Part shown: one piece after another, positions 10,152 through 19,112 of the stretch | Layout: every line of letters begins with the position of its first letter | How positions within the stretch are numbered: position 1 is the stretch's first letter | Source of the DNA: Bradyrhizobium diazoefficiens | Lineage (GTDB): Bacteria; Pseudomonadota; Alphaproteobacteria; Rhizobiales; Xanthobacteraceae | DNA length: 64,000 nt | Assembly: GCF_016599855.1 (NCBI RefSeq) | Contig: NZ_CP067041.1 | Location: forward strand, 2,666,001 to 2,730,000 | Direction of reading: 5' to 3' | The notes under the pieces: model-generated | The model's database searches: none | The model's input: only the letters and a program-made list of their open reading frames with translations | Told to the model about the DNA's origin: nothing | Program-made: the position numbers and the translations under genes

Positions 10152-11774
10152 ATGACGGCACAGGACAACAAGCTCGGCGATACCGACGACAAGATCTTCG
10201 TCGGCAAGGGAGACGAGCAGGCTTGGCTGACGCTGGCGCTCGCCAATCGCCACGGCCTCGTCACCGGCGCGACCGGAACGGGCAAGACGGTCACGCTGCA
10301 AGTGATGGCGGAAGGATTTGCGCGGGCCGGTGTTCCAGTGTTCGCCGCCGACATCAAGGGCGACCTCTCCGGCATCTCCGAGGTCGGCGAGGCAAAAGAC
10401 TTCATCGTCAAGCGCGCCGCCGAGATGGGGCTGAATTTCCAGCCCGACCAGTTCTCGACGGTGTTCTGGGACGTGTTCGGCGAACAGGGTCATCCGGTGC
10501 GGGCCACCATCACCGAGATGGGGCCGCTGCTGCTGGCGCGCATGCTCGATCTCAACGATGTGCAGGAGGGCGTGCTCAACGTCGCCTTCCGCGTCGCCGA
10601 CGACAACGGCCTCGCCTTGATGGACATGAAGGACCTGCGGGCGTTGCTGGACGCCATCGTGCCCGACAGCGGCAAGAAGGGACCGGACGCGGAGGAGGAT
10701 CCGCTCGCGCCGATCCGCAAAGCGGCGCAGGGGTTCGGCAACGTCACCAAAGCCACCGTCGGCACCATCCAGCGCCAGCTCCTCGTACTGGAGAACCAGG
10801 GCGGCACCAAATTCTTCGGCGAGCCGGCGCTGACCTTGAAGGATTTCATGAAGACCGACCGCGACGGCCGCGGCATGGTCAACATCCTTGTTGCCGACAA
10901 GCTGATGCAGAACCCGCGGCTTTACACGACATTCCTGCTGTGGATGCTGTCAGAGCTGTTCGAGGAATTGCCCGAGGCCGGCGATCTGCCGAAGCCCAAG
11001 CTGGTGTTCTTCTTCGACGAGGCGCATCTGTTGTTCAACGATGCGCCGAAAGCGCTGATGGACAAGATCGAGCAGGTGGTCCGCCTGATCCGCTCCAAGG
11101 GCATCGGCGTCTATTTCGTCACGCAAAACCCGATCGACGTTCCCGACCGCGTGCTCGGCCAAATGGGCAGCCGGGTGCAGCATGCGTTGCGTGCCTTCAC
11201 CCCGCGCGACCAGAAGGCGGTCGCTGCCGCCGCCCAGACCTTCCGGCCCAACCCGAAGCTCGATACCGCCAGGGTGATCATGGAGCTCGGCAAGGGCGAG
11301 GCGCTGGTGTCGTTTCTCGAAGGCAACGGCACTCCGGCGATGGTCGAGCGGGTGCTGATCCGCCCGCCCTCGGCCCGGATCGGGCCCATCACGCCGGAGG
11401 AGCGCAAGGCGATCATGGATGCGAGCCCGGTCAAGGGCAAATACGACACCGCGATCGATTCCGAATCCGCCTATGAGATCCTCCAGAAGCGCATCGCCGG
11501 CACCGCGGCGCCGGCCGACGGCCAGCCGGGAGCCAGCGGCGGCGGCATCCTCGGCCAGATCGGCTCGATGGTCGGCACCATCTTTGGCACCAATACGGGG
11601 CGTAACCGGCTGACAACGGGACAGCGTATCGCGCGCGACGTCGCGCGCACGGTGACCGGCAAGGTGGTCGGCGGCGTCGTGGCCGATCTCGGCAAATCGG
11701 TCGGCGGCCAGCTCGGCGGCTCGGTCGGCCGCGCGCTCGTCCGCGGTGCGCTCGGCGGATTGCTGCGAAGGTAG
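10152..11774 (+). CDS. HerA-like ATPase, DUF853 family
   Basis: 540 residues. The Walker A motif GATGTGKT is near residues 39-46. The DUF853 segment [12 protein letters not shown] follows, then the Walker B sequence [12 protein letters not shown], and a conserved [33 protein letters not shown] block. The family (E. coli YjgR) is related to HerA/FtsK translocases, but its job is not settled. The C-terminal 90 residues are glycine-rich and low in complexity ([17 protein letters not shown]). A GTG precedes the ATG at 10152 directly; I used the ATG. Confidence 0.88.
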   Translation: MTAQDNKLGDTDDKIFVGKGDEQAWLTLALANRHGLVTGATGTGKTVTLQVMAEGFARAGVPVFAADIKGDLSGISEVGEAKDFIVKRAAEMGLNFQPDQFSTVFWDVFGEQGHPVRATITEMGPLLLARMLDLNDVQEGVLNVAFRVADDNGLALMDMKDLRALLDAIVPDSGKKGPDAEEDPLAPIRKAAQGFGNVTKATVGTIQRQLLVLENQGGTKFFGEPALTLKDFMKTDRDGRGMVNILVADKLMQNPRLYTTFLLWMLSELFEELPEAGDLPKPKLVFFFDEAHLLFNDAPKALMDKIEQVVRLIRSKGIGVYFVTQNPIDVPDRVLGQMGSRVQHALRAFTPRDQKAVAAAAQTFRPNPKLDTARVIMELGKGEALVSFLEGNGTPAMVERVLIRPPSARIGPITPEERKAIMDASPVKGKYDTAIDSESAYEILQKRIAGTAAPADGQPGASGGGILGQIGSMVGTIFGTNTGRNRLTTGQRIARDVARTVTGKVVGGVVADLGKSVGGQLGGSVGRALVRGALGGLLRR

Positions 11775-11920
11775 GTAGAGCGCCCGATTGCCGGCGGCTG
11801 GTCCGCGACCGCACGCCTGCGCGGGAAAGCGCGTTCTTGCCAGCTACAAATTCGGGTGAGGGGGACTCTCCAAGCGTCCGTCGGTCTGCTACGTGCTATG
11901 TGTTTCCGACGGGACATAAA

Positions 11921-13249
11921 GTGACATCATCGAATTCATCAGCCAAACCCGGCGCGCTTCGAACTCTCTCGCTGCGTAGGCCGCTCGACCTGCTCTTCTT
12001 GTTTTGCTGCTTGATCCTGACCGCGGATGTCCTCGGCCCGGAGATCTTCGGCCATGGCAAAACCAAGGATTATGCACTGTGGTACTGGGCCGGGCAGCAG
12101 GTGCTGCATGGCGGCGCGCTCTATCCCAGCGACATCCATTCCCAGTTTGAGTTCATTTATCCGCCGCTACCGGCGATCCTGCTGGCGATCCCGAGCTGGT
12201 TCGGCAAGATCCCGCTCTACATCGTGCTGTCGATCCTGAATGGGGTGGCATGGTGGTACACGGGCATTCTCTCCAATGCCATGACCGGCTCGGATCGCGA
12301 GCCGGGCCCGTGGCTCGAAGCGCTGCCGGCGATCGTCACCGTCTCCTTCGTGTTCGACATGTTCGATCTCGGTCAGCCGAACCTCGTTCTGCTGGCGATG
12401 ATGCTCTACGGCTTCTGGACCCTTCAACATCGGCGGTCCTGGTTCGCGGGATTCATGTTCGCGCTCGCCACCGCCATCAAGGTGTTTCCGATCGCGGTGC
12501 TGCCCTATCTGATTTGGCGGAGGCAATGGGCGGCCGTCGTCAGCATGCTCGCCTTCATCGGCATTCTGCTCTATATCGTGCCGGCGCCGATCCGCGGCTT
12601 CGAACGCAACGCCGCCGAGCTCAACACCTGGTACCAGGGCATGGTCGCATCGAGCTCGGAAAAGGGCTTTGGCCAGCGCGACGAGCAGAACTGGTCGTGG
12701 GTCAACCAGTCGATCATCGCGGTAACGCACCGGCTGGTGCGGCCGATCAACTACAATCTGGAAGATCCCAGCAAGCCGCCGCGCACGATGAATATCATCG
12801 ATGTCGACTACAGAACAGCGAACTGGATCGTGTTCGCGGTATCCGCATTGCTCGGTCTCGGCTTCGTCGCGGTGATGCCGTCGCAGCGGCGGCGCACGCC
12901 GCGCTCGGACGCCGAGGAGCTCGGCATCCTGTTCTGCCTGATGACGGTGGCTTCACCCCTGGCGCGACAATATTACTTCATGTGGCTGTTCCTGCCGCTG
13001 ACGGTGCTGATACATCGGGTCGCTTTCGATGAGCGGCGGAATGTGCGGCTGGGAACCGGGTTCGCGCTCGGCGCTGCCGGCATTCTCATGCTGCTGTCGC
13101 TGCCGCTGTTCCCCAACACCATCCAGGCCTGGAGCAACAATCTCCTCGCCACGGCGGTCCTCGCCGTTACGCTCGCCTGGCACATGCGGCATCCTCCGGT
13201 GGCGGCTAGCTCCGACGCTGCGGCAGGGCTAAAACCACAACCATCCTGA
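11921..13249 (+). CDS. Glycosyltransferase family 87-like integral membrane protein (DUF2029)
   Basis: About 442 residues with roughly ten hydrophobic segments. The first loop carries KTKDYALWYWAGQQVLHGGALYP and FEFIYPPLPAILLAIP, typical of polyprenol-phosphate-dependent GT87 enzymes such as mannosyltransferases. The donor and acceptor are unknown. The start is uncertain. The frame is open from a TTG at 11837, but the GTG at 11921 follows a GACGGGA ribosome-binding site and begins near the first membrane helix, so I prefer it. The gene stands between unrelated neighbours. Confidence 0.8.
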   Translation: MTSSNSSAKPGALRTLSLRRPLDLLFLFCCLILTADVLGPEIFGHGKTKDYALWYWAGQQVLHGGALYPSDIHSQFEFIYPPLPAILLAIPSWFGKIPLYIVLSILNGVAWWYTGILSNAMTGSDREPGPWLEALPAIVTVSFVFDMFDLGQPNLVLLAMMLYGFWTLQHRRSWFAGFMFALATAIKVFPIAVLPYLIWRRQWAAVVSMLAFIGILLYIVPAPIRGFERNAAELNTWYQGMVASSSEKGFGQRDEQNWSWVNQSIIAVTHRLVRPINYNLEDPSKPPRTMNIIDVDYRTANWIVFAVSALLGLGFVAVMPSQRRRTPRSDAEELGILFCLMTVASPLARQYYFMWLFLPLTVLIHRVAFDERRNVRLGTGFALGAAGILMLLSLPLFPNTIQAWSNNLLATAVLAVTLAWHMRHPPVAASSDAAAGLKPQPS

Positions 13250-13274
13250 GACTCGAAAAGTGGGACATCCGGCT

Positions 13275-14672
13275 ATGGCCAATACGCAGCTTCAATCCGT
13301 GCTCGACCACATCGACAAGGACTTTGACAACAGCCTTGAGCGCTTGTTCTCGCTGCTGCGGATCAAGTCGATCTCGGCCGATCCAGCCTTTGCCGCGGAT
13401 TGCAAGGCGGCGGCCGAGCATCTGGCCAAGGACATCGCGAGTCTGGGCGTCGCGACCGAGGTGCGGCCGACCGCCGGCCATCCCGCCGTCGTCGGCAAGC
13501 TTAGGACGGGTGGCCGGCCGCATGTGATCTTCTACGGCCATTACGACGTGCAGCCGGTCGATCCGCTCGACCTCTGGCACCGTCCGCCGTTCGAGCCCGT
13601 GGTCGCCGATCATGCCGACGGCCGCAAGATCATCGTCGCGCGCGGCGCCGAGGACGACAAGGGCCAGGTGATGACCTTTGTCGAAGCCTGCCGCGCCTGG
13701 AAGAAGGTGACGGGCTCGCTGCCGATCGACATCACCTTCCTGATCGAAGGCGAGGAGGAGGTAGGCTCTAAGAACTTCGTGCCGTTCGTCGAGGCCAACA
13801 AGGACGAGTTCAGGGCGGACTACGTGCTGGTCTGCGACACCGGCATGTGGGACCCGAACACGCCTGCGATCACCACGGCGCTGCGCGGTCTGCTCTATGA
13901 AGAGGTGAAGATCACGGCCGCCAACCGCGATTTGCATTCGGGCGTGTTCGGCGGCACGGCGATGAACCCGATCCGCGTGCTGACCAAAATCCTGGGCGGA
14001 CTGTTCGACGACGATAACCGCATCACCATTCCCGGCTTCTATGACGGCGTGAAGGACACGCCGCCCGAGATTCTGGAGCGGTGGAAGAAGCTCAACTTCA
14101 CGCCGGAGTCGTTTCTCAAGCCAGTCGGCCTGTCGATCCCGGCCGGCGAGAAGGGGCGATTGATGGTGGAGCAGGCCTCCACACGTCCGACCTGCGACGT
14201 CAACGGCATCTGGGGCGGCTATATCGGCGAGGGCTCCAAGACCGTGATCCCGTCGCATGCCTCGGCCAAAGTCTCGTTCCGGCTGGTCCAGGGACAGGAC
14301 CCCCAGAAGATCCGCAAGGCCTTCCGCGACTATGTGACCGCTCGGATTCCGGGGGACTGCAAGATGGAGTTCGGTGACCATTCCGCCGCACCTGCGGTGG
14401 CGCTCGACTGGAACATGAAGCCGCTTGCAGCGGCGAGGCAAGCGCTGACCGAGGAATGGGGCAAGGAGACCGTGCTGATGGGCTCCGGTGCCTCGATCCC
14501 GATCGTCGCCGATTTCAAGCGCACGCTCGGCCTGGACTCGCTGCTGGTCGGCTTCGGGCTCGATGACGACAACATCCATTCACCGAATGAGAAGTACGAT
14601 CTCAGAAGTTTCCAGAAGGGCATCCGCTCCTGGGCCCGCATCCTTGCCGCGCTGGCGGAGGTGAAGGGCTGA
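13275..14672 (+). CDS. M20-family metallopeptidase (dipeptidase)
   Basis: 465 residues. M20 landmarks are FYGHYDVQP (first metal His), ARGAEDDKGQ (bridging Asp), and EGEEEVGS (catalytic Glu pair). A dimerisation domain in the middle and the closing GLDDDNIHSPNEK segment with the final metal His complete the fold. Such enzymes hydrolyse dipeptides or acylated amino acids; the exact substrate cannot be read from sequence. The ATG at 13275 was chosen over a GTG 15 bases upstream. It converges with the minus-strand hybrid kinase gene. Confidence 0.9.
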   Translation: MANTQLQSVLDHIDKDFDNSLERLFSLLRIKSISADPAFAADCKAAAEHLAKDIASLGVATEVRPTAGHPAVVGKLRTGGRPHVIFYGHYDVQPVDPLDLWHRPPFEPVVADHADGRKIIVARGAEDDKGQVMTFVEACRAWKKVTGSLPIDITFLIEGEEEVGSKNFVPFVEANKDEFRADYVLVCDTGMWDPNTPAITTALRGLLYEEVKITAANRDLHSGVFGGTAMNPIRVLTKILGGLFDDDNRITIPGFYDGVKDTPPEILERWKKLNFTPESFLKPVGLSIPAGEKGRLMVEQASTRPTCDVNGIWGGYIGEGSKTVIPSHASAKVSFRLVQGQDPQKIRKAFRDYVTARIPGDCKMEFGDHSAAPAVALDWNMKPLAAARQALTEEWGKETVLMGSGASIPIVADFKRTLGLDSLLVGFGLDDDNIHSPNEKYDLRSFQKGIRSWARILAALAEVKG

Positions 14673-14683
14673 TCGCGAGAGGC

Positions 14684-16228
14684 TCAGCGGATGAGCTCCT
14701 GCACGAAGCTTCTGAGCGCAGTGGACTTGAAGGGCTTGTCGATCGTGCGATGCGGGAATCTGTCCAGAAAGGCGGATGCTTCGGCGGAGAAGGCGCCGCC
14801 GGTCATGAACACGACCTTCTCGGCGAGTTCGGGGGCGATCTGTAACAAGGCTTGGTGAAATTCGATGCCCGTCATCTGCGGCATCATCACATCCGAGAGG
14901 ATCAGGTCGAAGTGCTCGCCTCCTTCGATGAGCTGAAGGGCTTGCTTCCCCGATTGGAAGGTCGTGAGGTCGTGTTCGCCCGATAATATGCGTTGGATCG
15001 TTGCACACAGCATCGGTTCATCGTCAACGACGAGGATCCTGCCCCTGCGTTTGGCGTTCTGCGCCGCCACAGGAGCCTCGGCCGTGGGCAGCGATGTCTC
15101 GGCGTGAGGTAGGGACACGCTGAACACCGTGCCGTGCCCGGGACGGCTCACGACGGAAATGTCGCCGCCGAGGCTCAAGACGATGCGATGGCAGATGGCC
15201 AGGCCGAGACCAGTGCCGACGCCCTCGGGCTTGGTAGTGAAGAACGGATCGAAGACGCGGGAGGCGACTTCCGGCGCCATGCCCGTGCCGGTATCGCCGA
15301 CCTCGACGAGTACCCGCTTGTTCTCGCCGCCTCGTATCGACAGCGTGATCCTGTTCTCACTGGCCCGACCCTCGGGGATGGCCTGAGCGGCATTGACGAC
15401 CAGGTTGAGGAAGACCTGACCGAGCCGCGCCTCGTTGCCGTGAACCGGAGGGACCTTGTTGTAGTGTCTGACAACGCTGGCCCGATGCCGTATCTCGTTG
15501 GAGGCCATTCTCAGAGCCGACTCCAGCACGCGCTCGATATCGACCGCTCCGCGCTGCTCCTCATTGGACGACCGCGAGAATATCTTGAGGTCCCTGGCAA
15601 TATTGCTGACCCGCTCGGCAGCTTCGTGCGCGTCGCGCAATGGTCCGATCAATGCATCGAGGGGTGGGGCAGCCGGCGCGGACCCGCCGCGGCCAGGCGC
15701 TTCCAGGTGTTGCAGGACTATTTCGAGATTGGCCAGGACCACCGCCAGCGGATTGTTGATTTCATGCGCAACGCTCGCCGAGAGCATGCCGACCGACGCC
15801 ATGCGTTCGGAGATCAGCAGCTGCTCGCGCATCTTCTTGCGCTCGGCGCGCGCGGCAGCATCGCGCAATTCGCGGTCGATGGCAGGCAAGAGGCGCGCCA
15901 AGGCGCCCTTGGGCATGAAATCATTGGCGCCGGCGCGCATGGCCTCGACGGCGGTCTCTTCGCCGATCGTTCCCGAAATGATGATGAAGGGCAGATCAAA
16001 GCCGCGTTGGCGCACCAGCGCCAATGCAGCCGGCGCGCTGAACCGCGGCATTGAATAGTCGGAGAACACAATGTCCCAGGCCTCGCGGTCGAGCGCGGCG
16101 TTCAGGGCCTCTGCCGTCTCGACCCGCTCCGAATTGAGCTCATATCCGCCGCGATTGAGCTCGCGCAACAACAATATGGCATCGCGCTCATTGTCTTCGA
16201 CGATCAATGCCTTGAGCAACTTCGTCAT
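14684..16228 (-). CDS. Hybrid receiver-histidine kinase-receiver protein
   Basis: 514 residues. An N-terminal receiver domain (about 5-120) has the phospho-acceptor Asp57 in VFSDYSMP. It is followed by a HisKA dimerisation domain with His155 in ASVAHEINNP, a HATPase domain (about 262-374, with GDTGTGMAP and GTGLGLAI), and a second receiver (about 397-514) with Asp446 in LILSDVMMP. There is no membrane segment, so it is cytoplasmic. It is the last gene of the stressosome locus, 15 bases after the response regulator, and is probably the final relay. No DNA-binding domain is present, so the end effect of this locus must pass to another protein. Confidence 0.93.
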   Translation of the reverse strand: MTKLLKALIVEDNERDAILLLRELNRGGYELNSERVETAEALNAALDREAWDIVFSDYSMPRFSAPAALALVRQRGFDLPFIIISGTIGEETAVEAMRAGANDFMPKGALARLLPAIDRELRDAAARAERKKMREQLLISERMASVGMLSASVAHEINNPLAVVLANLEIVLQHLEAPGRGGSAPAAPPLDALIGPLRDAHEAAERVSNIARDLKIFSRSSNEEQRGAVDIERVLESALRMASNEIRHRASVVRHYNKVPPVHGNEARLGQVFLNLVVNAAQAIPEGRASENRITLSIRGGENKRVLVEVGDTGTGMAPEVASRVFDPFFTTKPEGVGTGLGLAICHRIVLSLGGDISVVSRPGHGTVFSVSLPHAETSLPTAEAPVAAQNAKRRGRILVVDDEPMLCATIQRILSGEHDLTTFQSGKQALQLIEGGEHFDLILSDVMMPQMTGIEFHQALLQIAPELAEKVVFMTGGAFSAEASAFLDRFPHRTIDKPFKSTALRSFVQELIR

Positions 16229-16243
16229 CGGAAATTCCCGCGC

Positions 16244-16705
16244 TCAGGATGTCCCGCGCTGCGGCGGCATGGTGTTGAGGAGAAGCCAGTACAGCCCGAG
16301 CTGCCGCACGGCTTCGGTGAACGCGACGAAATCGACCGGTTTGCGCACGTAGCTGTTGGTGCCAAGCCGATATCCCTCCAGAATGTCCTGCTCTTCCGCG
16401 GAAGAAGTCAGGATCACGACCGGCAGCAGCCGCGTATTTTCGTTGGCACGTATGCGGCGCAGGACTTCCAGTCCGTCGATCTTCGGAAGCTTGAGGTCGA
16501 GCAGCACCAATTGCGGCAAAGCCCCTGCGGGCCTGCCGTCCGATCCCAGCAGATAATCGAGCGCTTCGGCTCCGTCACGCGCCACCACGACGTCGGCCTG
16601 GAAGTTGTGCTTCTGGAGAGCACGTAGCGTCAGGGCCTCGTCTTTGGGGTTGTCCTCGACCAGCAGGATGCGCTTGTCATGGAACATCGCTGCCTCAGCC
16701 GCCAT
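16244..16705 (-). CDS. Single-domain response regulator (Rcp1-like)
   Basis: 153 residues, a stand-alone receiver of the cyanobacterial-phytochrome Rcp1 type: ILLVEDNPKDEALTLRAL, acceptor Asp70 in LVLLDLKLPKIDGLE, VVILTSSAEEQD, and the Lys of YVRKPVDF. There is no output domain. The ATG at 16705 lies just after the kinase stop and has a GGAG ribosome-binding site eight bases upstream; an ATG at 16687 is the alternative. It is the likely phosphate acceptor of the adjacent histidine kinase. Confidence 0.93.
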   Translation of the reverse strand: MAAEAAMFHDKRILLVEDNPKDEALTLRALQKHNFQADVVVARDGAEALDYLLGSDGRPAGALPQLVLLDLKLPKIDGLEVLRRIRANENTRLLPVVILTSSAEEQDILEGYRLGTNSYVRKPVDFVAFTEAVRQLGLYWLLLNTMPPQRGTS

Positions 16706-16706
16706 C

Positions 16707-17714
16707 TCAGCTGCTCCAAAGTGTAAAGAAGAAAGTTGCGCCGCGTCCGACTTCGCTCTCGGCCCAGATTCGTCCGCCATGGCGTTTCACGATCCGCTGC
16801 ACGGTCGCCAGCCCGATGCCGGTCCCTTCGAATTCGGCGGCCGAATGCAGCCGTTGGAACGCGCCGAACAGCTTGTCGGCATAGGCCATATCGAAGCCGG
16901 CGCCGTTGTCGCGCACAAAATAAATGCATTCGCAATTGTGCTTCCGCGAGCCGACCTCGATCGTCGCGGTGGCGCGGTTGCGCGTGAACTTCCAGGCATT
17001 TCCGAGCAGGTTCTCCAGCACACTCCGAAGCAGCCGGGCATCGCCGTGCGCGGTCATGTCGTCGGCGACCACCGTCTCCACGACGCGGCCGGGGGCCGTC
17101 CTCTGGAGTTGTGCAAGGACGCTGCGCGCGATTCCCGCAAGGTCGATCGGCTCGCGGCGCAGTTCGCTCCGTGTCACGCGTGACAGACTGAGCAGGCCAT
17201 CGATCAGGGTAGCCATGTCCTGCGCCGCTTCGCGCACGTAACCCAGATGACGTTTCCCGGCTTCATCGAGCGCTTCGGCGCAATCCTCCAGAACGGCCTG
17301 GCTGAAGCCGTCGATACTGCGCAGCGGCGCGCGCAGATCGTGTGCCACCGAATAGCTGAACGCTTCGAGCTCGCGATTGGCGGCGTCGGTTGCGGCCTTG
17401 GCCTGAAGCAGGTCCGCGTTCGCGCCGGAAAGCAGCCGATTGGCCTCGCGATAGCCGCGCATGGACATTTCAAAGGGCGAAAGGCTCTCGGCCAGGAATT
17501 CCGCAGCCCGGTCGAGCCGCAGCGATCCAGAGCGCGCCAATATCGCAAGTGCCTCATGATGAAGCGCGACGATGTCGAGCACACTGACCCCGCTCGCAAG
17601 CGCCTTGCGTCCGAGTTCGTGGGCGTGCAATCGGGCGGCTTCGCCGGCCTCGACGAGATAGCCGCCGAGACTTCCGGCATATTCCTCGCGAATCTCCTCT
17701 CGCGTCGGCGTCAT
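16707..17714 (-). CDS. Histidine kinase with N-terminal RsbU_N-like domain
   Basis: 335 residues, soluble. Residues 1-95 resemble the N-terminal domain of the phosphatase RsbU, ending in LAESLSPFEMSMRGYRE. In Bacillus subtilis that domain binds RsbT. Next comes a phytochrome-type HisKA with His125 in YSVAHDLRAPLRSIDGF. The HATPase has the N box LENLLGNAWKFTR, the G1 box DNGAGFDM and GTGIGLATVQRIV. The start overlaps the stop of the phosphatase gene by four bases. The position directly after RsbT and the RsbX-like gene suggests that RsbT released from the stressosome controls this kinase. That is inference. Confidence 0.88.
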   Translation of the reverse strand: MTPTREEIREEYAGSLGGYLVEAGEAARLHAHELGRKALASGVSVLDIVALHHEALAILARSGSLRLDRAAEFLAESLSPFEMSMRGYREANRLLSGANADLLQAKAATDAANRELEAFSYSVAHDLRAPLRSIDGFSQAVLEDCAEALDEAGKRHLGYVREAAQDMATLIDGLLSLSRVTRSELRREPIDLAGIARSVLAQLQRTAPGRVVETVVADDMTAHGDARLLRSVLENLLGNAWKFTRNRATATIEVGSRKHNCECIYFVRDNGAGFDMAYADKLFGAFQRLHSAAEFEGTGIGLATVQRIVKRHGGRIWAESEVGRGATFFFTLWSS

Positions 17715-18337
17715 GGAATATCCCCGATCACGCGGGCGACCAGGACGAGAGCGTCATCCGTGTGCTTGCCGTAGCTTCGCAGGATGTGGTCCGCGGCCTC
17801 CTGCGGGTACCAGCCGATCGGGGACTCCATGCTGAAAGCGCCGTCGATGCCATCTGTCGCGAAGACAAGCGTATCGCCGTGAGCGAGTGGAAGCGTTGTC
17901 TGACGAAGCGGCGGAATCTGATATCCAACAACTCCGCCGCGATGGGGCAGCGACTCGCGCGCCGGGACCGAGTTGGCGCGATACAACGTGCCGTCGACAT
18001 TTCCCACGCCGAGCCATGCAAGCTCGCGACCCCGCGCCTCGATCATCGCGACGCTGAGTACGACGCCGCGACTCTTCTGGAGCGCCGCATGGCATCGCTC
18101 TATCAAGATCGTGACGGATTCGCCGAGATGGTCATGCAGGGTCGCCGTGGCTATGCGCGACGCGAGGGCCGCCTCCGGGCCGTGCCCGAGGCCGTCGATT
18201 GCAGCAATCAGCACGCCACCCGAAAATGCCTCGACAAAATGCAGATCGCCCGATTCCGGCTGGCCGTGCAACGCGCGGCAAGCCAAGCCCCATTCGACCG
18301 GGCCCGCGCGTGCGTTGGGATAGAGTGCTCCGGTCAT
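17711..18337 (-). CDS. RsbX-like PP2C/SpoIIE serine phosphatase
   Basis: 208 residues. PP2C-type features are GVLIAAIDGLGHGPEA near the N terminus, LAWLGVGNVDG in the middle, and LVFATDGIDGAF plus TDDALVLVARV near the end. It lacks sensory domains, as do RsbX proteins, which dephosphorylate RsbR and RsbS and reset the stressosome. Its start at 18337 overlaps the rsbT stop (ATGA), and an ATG at 18346 is also possible. Its stop overlaps the kinase start. The role is inferred from gene order and domain. Confidence 0.85.
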   Translation of the reverse strand: MTGALYPNARAGPVEWGLACRALHGQPESGDLHFVEAFSGGVLIAAIDGLGHGPEAALASRIATATLHDHLGESVTILIERCHAALQKSRGVVLSVAMIEARGRELAWLGVGNVDGTLYRANSVPARESLPHRGGVVGYQIPPLRQTTLPLAHGDTLVFATDGIDGAFSMESPIGWYPQEAADHILRSYGKHTDDALVLVARVIGDIP

Positions 18338-18738
18338 GCCTTCCATTTCCGCATGATCACGGTCGTTCCGCGTCCGACCACCGAGTCGATCTCGAAATCG
18401 TCCATCAGCCGCCTGGAGCCCGGCAAACCGAGGCCGAGGCTGTTTCCGGTGGAGTAGCCGTCGCGCATGGCGCGTTCGATGTCGGGGATGCCGGGTCCCT
18501 CGTCCCGGGCAACGACGAGGATGCCACGCTTGCCATTCTTCTCGGTGATGCTGAGATCGATGTCCCCGCGGCCGGCATACACCACGATGTTTCGTGCAAT
18601 TTCCGAGATCGCCGTCGCAATGAGCGTCAGGTCGCTGCCCGAAAATCCGATCTGCTGCGCGAGCTCGCGTCCCTTCTGCCGAGCCTCCACGATGTCGCCG
18701 TCGCGTGTGATGGCAACGTGCGTGGCGTCAGCGGTCAT
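18334..18738 (-). CDS. rsbT: Stressosome serine/threonine kinase RsbT
   Basis: 134 residues of the anti-sigma-factor-kinase (GHKL) fold. The N box includes Asn50 in ISEIARNIVVYA. The G1 motif is ARDEGPGIPD, with Asp79 contacting adenine. The GLGLPGSRRLMDDFEI and GRGTTV segments close the ATP lid. In the known system RsbT phosphorylates RsbS and RsbR and leaves the complex to activate a downstream partner. The start ATG at 18738 lies inside the end of rsbS (11-base overlap), so the two are coupled. Confidence 0.93.
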   Translation of the reverse strand: MTADATHVAITRDGDIVEARQKGRELAQQIGFSGSDLTLIATAISEIARNIVVYAGRGDIDLSITEKNGKRGILVVARDEGPGIPDIERAMRDGYSTGNSLGLGLPGSRRLMDDFEIDSVVGRGTTVIMRKWKA

Positions 18739-19102
18739 CGGGTGTCCCCCCGTCCTGCTGGGGGCGCATCCGCGCCAGGCCTTCATCGAGATCAAGCGCG
18801 GTTTCGATCCCGTCAAGTGTGAGACCGAGCTGGACCATCGCAAAGGCGACGTCGGGCTGGATGCCTACAATCACCGTATTGGCGCCGCGCAGCTTGGTCG
18901 CGTGAGCGATGCCCCGCAATGTGCGAGTCGCGAAGGAATCCATCACGTCAAGCGCACTGACGTCGATGGCGACCATGCGCGAACGGAAATGACCGATCCT
19001 CTCGGCCAGTTCGTCCTTCAGCTGGATCAGATCCTGGTCGGTTGGCGCGGCTTGAAGGCTCGCGATCAGGAGGTCGCCTTGCCTCAGGATGGGGATCGCC
19101 AT
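18728..19102 (-). CDS. rsbS: Stressosome scaffold protein RsbS (STAS domain)
   Basis: 124 residues forming a single STAS domain. MVAIDVSALDVMDSFATRTL contains the conserved Ser56 of the MDSF motif, which matches the RsbT-phosphorylated Ser59 of B. subtilis RsbS. RsbS and RsbR build the core of the stressosome, which holds RsbT inactive. The ATG at 19102 is chosen because the longer open frame upstream (to 19264) overlaps rsbR and is unconserved. It lies ten bases after the rsbR stop. Confidence 0.93.
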   Translation of the reverse strand: MAIPILRQGDLLIASLQAAPTDQDLIQLKDELAERIGHFRSRMVAIDVSALDVMDSFATRTLRGIAHATKLRGANTVIVGIQPDVAFAMVQLGLTLDGIETALDLDEGLARMRPQQDGGTPDDR

Positions 19103-19112
19103 GGCGCGTCCT

